Assembly (NCBI GenBank): GCA_037446075.1
Contig: JBBIJH010000153.1
Span: 1-6,671 of the forward strand
Direction of reading: 5' to 3'
Length of the DNA stretch: 6,671 bases
Source of the DNA: JBBIJH01 sp037446075
GTDB taxonomy: Bacteria; Bacteroidota; Ignavibacteria; UBA10030; JAHEZR01
The first letter of the stretch is position 1. Each line of letters starts with the position of its first letter. Positions 1-6,266 of this stretch are shown here, piece by piece. Made by a program: the position numbers and the translations under genes. The notes beneath the pieces were generated by a model, which saw nothing but the letters and a program-made list of their open reading frames with translations, searched no databases and was not told the origin of the DNA.

Positions 1-1371
1 ACCGGCATTGAGGAATTTCTTTCCGTATCCAGTTGAACCGCGGAAGTTCGGAAGCAACACAGCATATCCACGATTCGCAAGGAACTGAGCCTCGGCATTA
101 TAGCCCCACAGAACACGTGCCCATGGACCTCCGTGAATCAGCATGACTGTAGGAAGATTCTTCGCTGGAATTCCCTTAGGCAAAACCAGATAACTAGGAA
201 TCTCCATTCCATCTCTTGCCTTGTAACGAACTGGCTTCATTGGTGCGAGATGTTCGCTGGGGAGGTTTGGCCGGGAGCGGTACAGCAGTTCAACCTTCCC
301 TGTCCTTCGGTCAAAGAGATACCGAGAACCCGGGTCGACATCGCTAGACACGGCCACAACCCATAAGTTCTCATCTTCTGTCATATTGCCGAGGGAAATC
401 TCACCTTCGGGCAGCGCTTTCTTCAGCCGCTCATAATCCTCACCGAACTTCTTTTGCTTTGGATAGAGCCGCATCTTGTCTCCCAGATAGAACGTAGCGA
501 GCAATTCGTTCGTTACGTCGGAGAACAGTGCGCCAGCGAAATCGACCTGGTTCAACGGATCTTTGTCAACGAGCGTCGTGTGCCCGGTTCCAAGGTCATA
601 GAGTTCAAGCTGAATCTTGTCTAGCTCATCTCCCTTATTCGTGAGCATGTAAAACTTTTTGCCATCCGGTGTGAATCGTAACGGGCCGCAGGTTTCCTCT
701 GCTGTTACACTATAAATAGAAATGAGGGAATCTCTTTCCACCTTCAAGATTTCAGTGCCCCCAGTTGAAGTCACCCGGGCTCCGAGGCGCACGTTCCCAT
801 CAAGATCGGCAAGCCAGCCAGCAACGTTATCATCATTTTTCCGGATGAGCGTGCGCTCGCCGGTCGCGATGTTCAGCCGATATACATCATGGAGATCAGC
901 ACGTCGGTCGTTGAGGCCAATGAGGATTTCGTTCGGGGTTTTCTTGGGAACGTCGAAAATGATCGCACGCACTTTCTCTATGGGCGTCAGATCTCTCGCC
1001 GGAGGGACAGGATCCCCGGGAGCCGTCGGATCGACAGCGTAGACGCGGTAATTCTCGTCGCCTCCTTTGTCCTGTACATAGAGAATGTATTTACTGTCGA
1101 CAGACCAAAAATAGGCGGTCACGGGACGCGTCGTATCAGAGGTGATTGGACGAGCCTTCTCGAACGGTTCGTTCCGCGCCTTGACCCAGATATTCCGGAC
1201 GCCCTTGAAGGGTTTGATGAAGGAGATGTGCTCTCCGTTTGGCGAAATCTGAGCGCCGGAGATTTCTGGATCCCCAAAGAATAGATCTCGGTCGATGATC
1301 GGCGGCAACTGCGCAGAGACAGTGACCGAGAGAGCCAACAGAATTGCAAGGGACAAGATAGGTCGTTTCAT
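1..1371 (-). CDS. Exported S9-family (prolyl oligopeptidase / acylaminoacyl-peptidase-like) serine peptidase, C-terminus cut off by the window edge
   Basis: The frame is open for 457 codons from the ATG to the left edge with no stop. Residues 1-20 form a signal peptide: MKRP, a hydrophobic stretch, then a VSA-Q cleavage site, so the enzyme is probably periplasmic or secreted. Residues of about 25-370 are a beta-propeller of the WD40/PD40 kind, with blade motifs ISPNGEHISFI (42-52), WSVDSKYILYV (89-99) and RFTPDGKKFYML (232-243). The alpha/beta-hydrolase part starts near residue 405 and shows HGGPW (413-417), the oxyanion-side motif of the family, and NFRGSTGYG (442-450). Family members are usually 600-700 residues, so about 200 are missing, including the GxSxGG nucleophile and the catalytic Asp and His; catalytic competence cannot be judged here. 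Known members remove short peptides or acyl-amino acids from peptide N-termini. The start is supported by GAGGTG (1377-1382) five bases upstream. The 121-base gap to the upstream gene holds no terminator or promoter I could defend, so co-transcription with lat is possible but unproven. Confidence 0.93.
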   Translation of the reverse strand, partial: MKRPILSLAILLALSVTVSAQLPPIIDRDLFFGDPEISGAQISPNGEHISFIKPFKGVRNIWVKARNEPFEKARPITSDTTRPVTAYFWSVDSKYILYVQDKGGDENYRVYAVDPTAPGDPVPPARDLTPIEKVRAIIFDVPKKTPNEILIGLNDRRADLHDVYRLNIATGERTLIRKNDDNVAGWLADLDGNVRLGARVTSTGGTEILKVERDSLISIYSVTAEETCGPLRFTPDGKKFYMLTNKGDELDKIQLELYDLGTGHTTLVDKDPLNQVDFAGALFSDVTNELLATFYLGDKMRLYPKQKKFGEDYERLKKALPEGEISLGNMTEDENLWVVAVSSDVDPGSRYLFDRRTGKVELLYRSRPNLPSEHLAPMKPVRYKARDGMEIPSYLVLPKGIPAKNLPTVMLIHGGPWARVLWGYNAEAQFLANRGYAVLLPNFRGSTGYGKKFLNAG

Positions 1372-1492
1372 GGCGACACCTCGTGGTTTGAATGGAAGGA
1401 TAGGTTTCATGCTGTGGGATTAGAGAGAACCCAGTCAGGCTTTCCAGATGGAAGAAACTTGACAAGTAAGGATTTCGGACAACGAATGAAAA

Positions 1493-2902
1493 TCAATCTC
1501 CGACCCTCATCTCCTTCAACGATTTTCGGATGATTCCCACCCCCTCATCGATTTCCTCTTCCTTGATGTTCAACGCGGTACGAAAGCGGATCGAGCGCTC
1601 TCCACAGCCGATGAGGACAAGACCATGATGGTAGCACCGCTTCCGCAACTCATCCCGAGCAGCAGGATTCGGAAGATCGATTGCGCACATGAGGCCAAGT
1701 CCACGACTATTGCTGACGAGTTCGGGAAATTCGCTCGCCAGATCGTGGAGCTGTTTTAGCAGATGATTGCCCACTACGCGAGCGTGATCGACAAGGTTCT
1801 CTTCCTCAATGATTTCCAGTACTCGGGTAAAGCGAACCATGTCGACAAGATTCCCGCCAAAGGTTGAATTCAACCGGCTCGGCTTGTGGAAAACATTCTC
1901 TGGTACGTCATCGATCCTTTTGCTGCAGAGAATCCCGCAGACGTGAGTCTTCTTTCCGAATGCCATGATGTCGGGATTGACAAAGTGTTGATGGGCCCAC
2001 ATCTTTCCGGTCAACCCGACACCGGTCTGCACTTCGTCAAAGATCAAGAGGATTTCGTTCTCATCGCAGATCGTCCTTAGCTCTTGGAGGAACTCCTTTC
2101 GGAAATGGTTGTCGCCACCCTCGGCCTGGATCGGCTCGATGATCAGCGCCGCGATGTCGTCAGGATTGCTCCGGATGGCCTGGTTGATCTCTTCGATCGC
2201 GATGGCCTCAAGCTTCTGGACGGCTGTTAGGTTTTCCTCATTCAGAGGAAATGTGATGGCCGGGTTCGTGATTCGCGGCCATCGGAACTTGGGGAAGTAA
2301 TTCGTCTTGTTCGGGTCGGTGTTTGTAAGAGACATCGTGTACCCACTCCGTCCATGGAAAGCGCGGCGGAAATGAATCACCTGGTGTCCCTTTTCTTCTT
2401 TGTATCCCTTCATGAAGTTCTTCTGAACTTTCCAGTCGAAGGCCACCTTCAACGCATTCTCGACTGCGAGCGCTCCGCCCTCAATGAAAAAAGCATACGG
2501 AAGATACTCCGGAATTCCGACGCGCGAGAACACCTCCAGAAATTCCGCCATCTCCACACTGTAGCAGTCGGAGTTGCTTGGCTTGTTCACCGCTACCCGA
2601 GCTAGTCGCTCCAGGAATTCGGGAGTTTTCATTTTTGGGTGGTTGATTCCGATGGCTCCAGACGCAAAGAAGCTGAAGAAGTCTAGGAACCAGCGCCCCG
2701 ACCGTGAATCGTAAAGGCGGGAACCCTCGCTTCTCTCCAAATCAACAACGAAATCAAAACCATCAACGAGCATGTGCTTCCGAAGCGTGGCGTGTACTTC
2801 GCCTGGGGTGATTCTAGGGTGGATGGGCGATTGCGTCACGGGATGCTGACTATCAGAGGGTTTTCTTGGTGTAGACGCTGATGTCATGTTTTCATTGTTC
2901 AT
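1493..2902 (-). CDS. lat: L-lysine 6-transaminase (lysine epsilon-aminotransferase), PLP-dependent class III
   Basis: The 469-residue protein transfers the epsilon-amino group of L-lysine to 2-oxoglutarate, giving 2-aminoadipate 6-semialdehyde (which cyclises to piperideine-6-carboxylate) and glutamate; it should be cytoplasmic. It follows the Mycobacterium tuberculosis Lat (Rv3290c) pattern, as I recall that sequence, along its whole length. Shared blocks are MLVDGFD (44-50), NKPSNSDCYSVEMA (106-119), EGGALAVENALK (141-152), AFHGRSGYT (181-189), EPIQAEGGD (256-264), LIFDEVQTG (286-294), FGKKTHVCG (315-323), SRLNSTFGGN (342-351) and RFR (439-441). K317 is the PLP-binding lysine, D289 and Q292 contact the cofactor, and E261 matches the glutamate switch that lets the enzyme take lysine and then 2-oxoglutarate. 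The first 30 residues are Ser/Thr/Pro-rich and are longer than in the mycobacterial enzyme. The start at 2902 is supported by AAAGGTG (2907-2913), whereas the next Met (residue 6) lacks such a site. Function is assigned with high confidence; lysine catabolism as the role is inferred from the nearby aldehyde dehydrogenase. Confidence 0.95.
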   Translation of the reverse strand: MNNENMTSASTPRKPSDSQHPVTQSPIHPRITPGEVHATLRKHMLVDGFDFVVDLERSEGSRLYDSRSGRWFLDFFSFFASGAIGINHPKMKTPEFLERLARVAVNKPSNSDCYSVEMAEFLEVFSRVGIPEYLPYAFFIEGGALAVENALKVAFDWKVQKNFMKGYKEEKGHQVIHFRRAFHGRSGYTMSLTNTDPNKTNYFPKFRWPRITNPAITFPLNEENLTAVQKLEAIAIEEINQAIRSNPDDIAALIIEPIQAEGGDNHFRKEFLQELRTICDENEILLIFDEVQTGVGLTGKMWAHQHFVNPDIMAFGKKTHVCGILCSKRIDDVPENVFHKPSRLNSTFGGNLVDMVRFTRVLEIIEEENLVDHARVVGNHLLKQLHDLASEFPELVSNSRGLGLMCAIDLPNPAARDELRKRCYHHGLVLIGCGERSIRFRTALNIKEEEIDEGVGIIRKSLKEMRVGD

Positions 2903-2939
2903 AGAGCACCTTTGATTCTCTAGGATTCAATCTGAGGAA

Positions 2940-2979
2940 TGATTTCCACTGATGCAGTTCGATCGGAAATCAACCGATC
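2940..2979 (-). repeat. Two overlapping inverted repeats that would form mutually exclusive stems
   Basis: Stem A pairs 2961-2966 (GATCGG on the plus strand) with 2974-2979 (CCGATC): 6 bp around a 7-base loop. Stem B pairs 2940-2947 (TGATTTCC) with 2965-2972 (GGAAATCA): 8 bp around a 17-base loop. The two share bases 2965-2966, and stem B's right arm covers most of stem A's loop, so only one can form at a time. Neither is followed by a T-run on the transcript, so a terminator role is not supported. As DNA, either could alternatively be an operator. Confidence 0.4.
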
Positions 2980-2981
2980 AG

Positions 2982-2991
2982 AAGAATTCTT
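2982..2991. repeat. Perfect 10-base palindrome in the lat leader
   Basis: AAGAATTCTT reads identically on both strands, between the anti-Shine-Dalgarno segment and the overlapping stems. It could be a half-site or operator for a dimeric regulator. It lies well downstream of the predicted promoter, so a repressor acting as a roadblock would be the only obvious DNA-level role. It may also be chance in an A/T-rich stretch. Confidence 0.25.
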
Positions 2992-3020
2992 GGTGCTCGA
3001 AGAGGGTAACGAGGTAGGGT

Positions 3021-3110
3021 CTCCCGACATTGTGGGATTCGCCCGCCTGCCTCACAGGGTACACCCTGCCGGGGAGGAAATGCCGATCGAAGCTCTTCAT
3101 ATGTCGGGAG
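3021..3110. repeat. 10-bp perfect inverted repeat closing a 70-base hairpin-rich interior
   Basis: CTCCCGACAT (3021-3030) and ATGTCGGGAG (3101-3110) are exact reverse complements. Inside are smaller hairpins, the clearest being CAGGG-TACA-CCCTG on the plus strand (3054-3067). The repeat itself is plainly visible; whether it works as the closing helix of an RNA or as a mobile palindromic repeat is open. As plus-strand RNA the helix could gain two G-U pairs, which does not favour the minus strand, so the strand choice rests on the promoter alone. Confidence 0.7.
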
Positions 3111-3123
3111 GTGTTCATAAAAA

Positions 3124-3152
3124 AATATAGCAAAAGAATTGGTCGGAGGCAA
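3124..3152 (-). promoter_or_regulatory. Sigma70-like promoter driving the lat leader
   Basis: On the minus strand, TTGCCT (-35, 3152-3147) and TATATT (-10, 3129-3124) are separated by exactly 17 bases, and the -10 is preceded by TGC, giving the extended TGn element. The -10 matches five of six consensus bases and the -35 four of six. A run of seven Ts follows, and transcription would start near 3117. It lies 222 bases before the lat start codon. If the host belongs to Bacteroidota proper, whose sigma factor prefers TTTG/TAnnTTTG boxes, this assignment would be weaker. Confidence 0.5.
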
Positions 3153-3225
3153 TCGCTTATCTAAAGGTGGTTATCCATCGAGCTTCGTTTGTTCTCCAGA
3201 ATCGCCATCGACTCAAGCCGATGTC

Positions 3226-3417
3226 TCACTTCCAGGAACGTACTTGGGAGCCGTCGCGAACAAAATCGAGCGGCCCTCTTTCTGTCGCTTTTTGGCATCC
3301 CGTACAGGTCCATCGGATGGCGAAGGGAAAGACGACCACAGGAATCACTTGCACCAATTCAATCTCACGTCGAAACCTCTTTGGCTGCCTAACCCCCATC
3401 CCCAATTGTGAGTTGAT
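3226..3417 (-). CDS. Tentative small or decayed gene behind the aldehyde dehydrogenase, with ATC in the start position
   Basis: A near-perfect Shine-Dalgarno, AAAGGAGG (3434-3427), lies right after the dehydrogenase stop. Nine bases on, where a start codon should be, stands ATC (3417-3415), and that frame stays open for 63 residues to a TGA at 3226-3228. The first in-frame ATG is at 3399, giving 57 residues but sitting 27 bases from the Shine-Dalgarno. The product would begin INSQLGMGVRQPKRF and contain a hydrophobic run VIPVVVFPFAI, one CTGC cysteine pair and a basic C-terminus. I recognise no family. It could be a gene with a rare AUC start, a gene that lost its ATG by one substitution, or a chance frame. 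A real gene would be the fourth in the htrA-purB-dehydrogenase operon, given the 21-base gap. No terminator is evident after its stop. Confidence 0.22.
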   Translation of the reverse strand: MNSQLGMGVRQPKRFRREIELVQVIPVVVFPFAIRWTCTGCQKATERGPLDFVRDGSQVRSWK

Positions 3418-3438
3418 GTTTCTGTTCCTCCTTTACCC

Positions 3439-4923
3439 TCACTCAACATCAATTTGCGCCCGCTGGAGTTTCCCACTGTAATCCACATACACCGTTTTCC
3501 ACTCAGTGAAAAAATCAAACATGGTCCACCCACCCTCTCGGTGGCCGTTCCCTGTCTGCTTCACGCCGCCGAAAGGCATGTGCGCCTCCGCGCCGATCGT
3601 TGGACCGTTGATGTACGTGATGCCCGCCTTAATGTCACGAATTGCCTTGAAGGCTCTATTCACATCCTGCGTGTAGATGGACGATGAAAGCCCATAGATC
3701 GTGTTATTGAGAACCTCAATTGCCTTTTCCAGTGAGTCGACTTTGATGACGGCAAGGACAGGCCCGAAAATTTCCTCCTTTGCAATCCGCATTCCCGGAT
3801 CGACGTCTGTGAAGATGGTAGGTTGATAGAACCATCCTTTGTTCAATCCATCTCCACTGGCGATGGTTCCCCCGACAAGCAACTTCGCCCCTTCTTTGAC
3901 ACCAGTCTCGACATAGCTGTGGATCGTTCTGCGCTGCGATTCATTGATCACAGGTCCAACATCCGTGTCTTCCTTCAGTCCGTCACCGAGGCGAAGCTTT
4001 TGTGTACGATTCAGCAGCATGTCCATGAACCTATCGTAGATCTTCTCATGAAGAATGAGTCGGCTTGTAGCCGTGCATCTCTGGCCGGTTGTCCCGAATG
4101 CACCCCACAGGACCCCATCGAGAGCCAGAGAGAGGTCTGCATCGTCCATGACGATCTGAGCGTTCTTGCCGCCAAGTTCTAAAGACACGCGCTTGAGCGT
4201 CCTGCTCGCTGCTTCCGAAATTCTCTTCCCAACCGCTGTCGATCCAGTGAAGCTCACGAGATCAACATCGGGATGCTCAACGATCGCCATCCCGACCTCA
4301 CTGCCACCTCCGTGAACGATGTTTATCACGCCCTCTGGCAATCCTGCGTCCATCAAAATCTTAACCAGGAGAGCGGCCGTCGCTGGAGTATCTGATGCCG
4401 GCTTGAAAACCACGGTGTTCCCGCAGAGGAGAGCAGGAAAAATTTTCCACGTCGGGATTGCCATCGGAAAATTCCACGGGGTAATGACACCTGCCACCCC
4501 GACGGGCATACGGATGGACATGTTGAACTTGTTCGGTAATTCCGAATGCGCAGTCCTTCCGAACAGTCTCCGACCTTCTCCCGCAGCGTAGTAGGCGGTG
4601 TCGATGCCCTCCTGCACGTCGCCACGAGTTTCAACGAGGACTTTCCCCATCTCCCTCGTCATGAGCCGGGCAATCTCCTCCTTGCGGGCAACGAGGATAT
4701 CTCCAACTTTCCTCAGGATATCTCCGCGCTTCGGAACGGGAACCAGTCGCCACTTCTCAAAAGCGGCCCGAGCTGCCTTTACCGCTTCATCGACATCTTC
4801 TTTTCCCGACTTCGGAAAAGTCCCGATTACCTCTTCCCAGTTCGCTGGATTCCGGTTCTCAAACACCTGACCGGACTTCGCATCGACCCATTTGCCGTTG
4901 ATAAAGTTTTGAAACTTCTTCAT
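3439..4923 (-). CDS. NAD(P)-dependent aldehyde dehydrogenase, probably acting on 2-aminoadipate 6-semialdehyde
   Basis: This 494-residue protein is a full-length ALDH-superfamily enzyme, which oxidises an aldehyde to the acid with NAD(P)+ in the cytoplasm. Visible landmarks are TPWNFP (148-153, with the oxyanion Asn151), KPAS (174-177, cofactor adenosine site), FTGSTAVG (225-232, Rossmann turn), LELGGK (248-253, general base Glu249), GQRCT (280-284, nucleophile Cys283), EEIFGPV (383-389, Glu384 and Phe386) and PFGGVKQTGNGHREGG (450-465). No key residue is missing. The substrate is inferred: with L-lysine 6-transaminase encoded downstream, the likely aldehyde is 2-aminoadipate 6-semialdehyde, and the Arg before the nucleophilic Cys is compatible with a carboxylated substrate, although many ALDHs share it. 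Other semialdehydes, such as 2-oxoglutarate semialdehyde, remain possible. The start follows AAGGAGGG (4943-4936) by 12 bases, a slightly long spacing. The gene begins 22 bases after the purB stop, so it most likely shares purB's transcript. Confidence 0.93.
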   Translation of the reverse strand: MKKFQNFINGKWVDAKSGQVFENRNPANWEEVIGTFPKSGKEDVDEAVKAARAAFEKWRLVPVPKRGDILRKVGDILVARKEEIARLMTREMGKVLVETRGDVQEGIDTAYYAAGEGRRLFGRTAHSELPNKFNMSIRMPVGVAGVITPWNFPMAIPTWKIFPALLCGNTVVFKPASDTPATAALLVKILMDAGLPEGVINIVHGGGSEVGMAIVEHPDVDLVSFTGSTAVGKRISEAASRTLKRVSLELGGKNAQIVMDDADLSLALDGVLWGAFGTTGQRCTATSRLILHEKIYDRFMDMLLNRTQKLRLGDGLKEDTDVGPVINESQRRTIHSYVETGVKEGAKLLVGGTIASGDGLNKGWFYQPTIFTDVDPGMRIAKEEIFGPVLAVIKVDSLEKAIEVLNNTIYGLSSSIYTQDVNRAFKAIRDIKAGITYINGPTIGAEAHMPFGGVKQTGNGHREGGWTMFDFFTEWKTVYVDYSGKLQRAQIDVE

Positions 4924-4945
4924 CGTTTACTCTTTCCCTCCTTCC

Positions 4946-6262
4946 TCATGGAATCAGGCCGTTGGATGTGCTTAGCCCTACGCGTTCGAAGATATAATCC
5001 ACCTGTTTCAAGCTTTTCCGAAGATCAAATAGCTCGTCGATCTCGCCATTCATGAAGGCGGTTCTAATCTCATTGCTTTCTTTCAAAAGGTCTTTAAAAT
5101 TCCGCTTTGTTTCCCATACTTTCATGGCTACCGATTGGACAACCCGATAAGCATCCTCCCTTTTCCAGCCTTTCTTTGTCAATGCAAGAAGGACGGATTC
5201 AGAGAAGATTAGGCCGTTGGTAAGCTCAAGATTTTTTTTCATGTTCTCTGGATAGACGAGCAGCCGATCGATGATCTCAGAGAGCGTTGAGATCATGTAA
5301 TCGGCGACAATGCAGCTATCGGGAATGATCACCCGCTCGACCGATGAATGGGTGATATCCCGCTCATGCCACAAAGTGATGTTCTCCATCGCCGCAAGTG
5401 CATTTCCTCGAAGAAGTCGTGAAAGTCCAGCAACGCGCTCACAGGTAATCGGGTTCCGTTTATGCGGCATTGCGGATGAACCTTTTTGCCCGCTGGAAAA
5501 GTACTCCTCTGCTTCGAGCAATTCGGTCTTCTGAAGGTGCCGAATCTCCGTAGCGAACTTCTCGAGCGAGCCTCCGATCAGTGCCAATGTTGTCAGGAAC
5601 TCGGCATGCAAATCGCGCTGGAGGATTTGTGAGGAGATGGGGGCAGGTCTCAGGCCGAGTCTCTTACAGACGTAGGTCTCGACAAACGGGTCAAGATGGC
5701 CATACGTGCCGACTGCACCGGAGATCTGGCCAACGGAGATGGTCTCCACCGGTCGCTGCATTCGGGCAATGTTCCGATTCGTCTCATCATACCAAAGTGC
5801 AAGTTTCAGCCCGAACGTCGTTGGCTCAGCATGAATCCCGTGCGTGCGGCCGATCATTACCGTGTGCTTGAATTCCTTTGCCCTTCTCGCGAGTATCGAG
5901 GCGAGTTGTCGAAGATCTTGAAGGAGTAACTCCCCCGCTTGTTTCATCTGAACTGCGAGAGCCGTATCGAGAATGTCAGAGGACGTCATTCCGAGGTGGA
6001 TGTATCGCGACTCCGCTCCGACAATCTCTGCAACGCTTGTCAAGAATGCAACAACGTCGTGCTTCGTCTCTTTTTCGATCTCCTCGATGTGCTGCACGTC
6101 AAACTTCGCTCGCTGCCGGATGGATTTCACGGCCTCTCTGGGTATCTCTCCCAACTCCGCCCTTGCCTCGCATGCAAGGAGTTCGATTTCCAGCCATAGG
6201 CGGAACTTGTTCTCCTCAGACCAGATTTTCCCCATCTCTTTCCGTGTGTAGCGAGAGATCAT
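4946..6262 (-). CDS. purB: Adenylosuccinate lyase
   Basis: PurB is a homotetrameric cytoplasmic enzyme that removes fumarate from SAICAR in de novo purine synthesis and from adenylosuccinate on the way to AMP. The 438 residues match the short (about 430-residue) Bacillus-type PurB end to end, including the N-terminus (MISRYTRKEMGKIWSEENKF). Signature elements are KHDVVAF (67-73), GMTSSD (91-96), GRTHGIHAEPTTFGLK (138-153, catalytic His141), QLQRD-like QILQRD (212-217), the fumarase/aspartase-superfamily signature GSSAMPHKRNP (261-271, with the catalytic Ser in the mobile loop at 262-263) and WHERDITHSSVER (298-310). All active-site blocks are intact. The start lies four bases after the stop of the HtrA-like gene. 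There is no strong Shine-Dalgarno directly ahead of it (only GAG-type matches), so translation is probably coupled to that gene. The dehydrogenase follows after 22 bases. Confidence 0.97.
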   Translation of the reverse strand: MISRYTRKEMGKIWSEENKFRLWLEIELLACEARAELGEIPREAVKSIRQRAKFDVQHIEEIEKETKHDVVAFLTSVAEIVGAESRYIHLGMTSSDILDTALAVQMKQAGELLLQDLRQLASILARRAKEFKHTVMIGRTHGIHAEPTTFGLKLALWYDETNRNIARMQRPVETISVGQISGAVGTYGHLDPFVETYVCKRLGLRPAPISSQILQRDLHAEFLTTLALIGGSLEKFATEIRHLQKTELLEAEEYFSSGQKGSSAMPHKRNPITCERVAGLSRLLRGNALAAMENITLWHERDITHSSVERVIIPDSCIVADYMISTLSEIIDRLLVYPENMKKNLELTNGLIFSESVLLALTKKGWKREDAYRVVQSVAMKVWETKRNFKDLLKESNEIRTAFMNGEIDELFDLRKSLKQVDYIFERVGLSTSNGLIP

Positions 6263-6266
6263 TTTC

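Larger units (their letters stand above)
2904..2998 (-). promoter_or_regulatory. lat ribosome-binding site and its complementary anti-Shine-Dalgarno segment
   Basis: The lat Shine-Dalgarno AAAGGTG lies at 2913-2907, four bases before the ATG. The overlapping transcript segment GGUGCUC (2910-2904) is perfectly complementary over 7 bp, five of them G-C, to GAGCACC (2998-2992) upstream in the same leader. Pairing would hide the ribosome-binding site and enclose the overlapping stems at 2940-2979 in the loop. A 7-bp match somewhere in a region this size is not rare by chance; its precise overlap with the ribosome-binding site is what makes it notable. Confidence 0.4.
2903..3117 (-). promoter_or_regulatory. 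Structured 5' leader of lat, candidate cis-regulatory RNA
   Basis: The predicted transcript start (about 3117) and the lat start codon enclose about 215 bases without a convincing gene. On the transcript, a 10-bp perfect stem (3101-3110 with 3021-3030) begins about seven bases from the 5' end and closes a 70-base interior. That interior can form CAGGG-UGUA-CCCUG (3067-3054), flanked by CCUC/GAGG, and GGG-CGAAU-CCC (3043-3033). Downstream follow a segment complementary to the lat Shine-Dalgarno (2992-2998), a 10-base palindrome (2982-2991) and two stems that compete for the same bases (2940-2979). The order aptamer-like domain, switch stems, ribosome-binding site is what a translational riboswitch would show. 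I do not recognise a known class, and lysine-riboswitch signatures are not evident. A dispersed intergenic repeat that happens to be palindromic is the main alternative. The pairings are seen in the sequence; the regulatory role is inference. Confidence 0.4.

Noticed and set aside
1136..1465. A 109-codon minus-strand frame over the start of the S9 peptidase gene.
   Set aside because: The overlapping frame from 1371 encodes a signal peptide and an S9 propeller with a proper ribosome-binding site, so this one is a shadow.
1372..1492. Possible terminator or promoter between lat and the S9 peptidase gene (weak TTCC/GGAA and TGGG/CCCA hairpins, TTTTCA-17-TTACTT).
   Set aside because: The stems are only 4 bp with no T-run, and the promoter-like boxes match the consensus poorly, so neither can be supported.
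3018..3028. GTCGGGAGACC on the minus strand resembles the B12-box (GTCAGGAGACC-like) of cobalamin riboswitches.
   Set aside because: The rest of the conserved cobalamin core, including the roughly 50-base spacing between the GCAAATCC-like segment and the box, is not present, and this string is mostly explained as the 3' arm of the 10-bp inverted repeat. A covariance-model search would settle it.
2939..3152. Open frames on both strands over the structured leader (60 residues minus, 2970-3152; 63 residues plus, 2939-3130).
   Set aside because: They overlap each other on opposite strands, sit on the inverted repeats and show no recognisable domain. The minus-strand frame starts within the predicted promoter's -35 region, and the palindromic sequence itself explains the lack of stops.
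3178..3226. Hairpin CATCG/CGATG after the small frame, considered as an operon terminator.
   Set aside because: The stem is 5 bp with an 8-base loop and no following T-tract on the minus strand.
3167..3481. A 104-codon plus-strand frame crossing the gap and the end of the dehydrogenase gene.
   Set aside because: It runs antiparallel into a certain coding region, has no convincing ribosome-binding site and no recognisable protein features.
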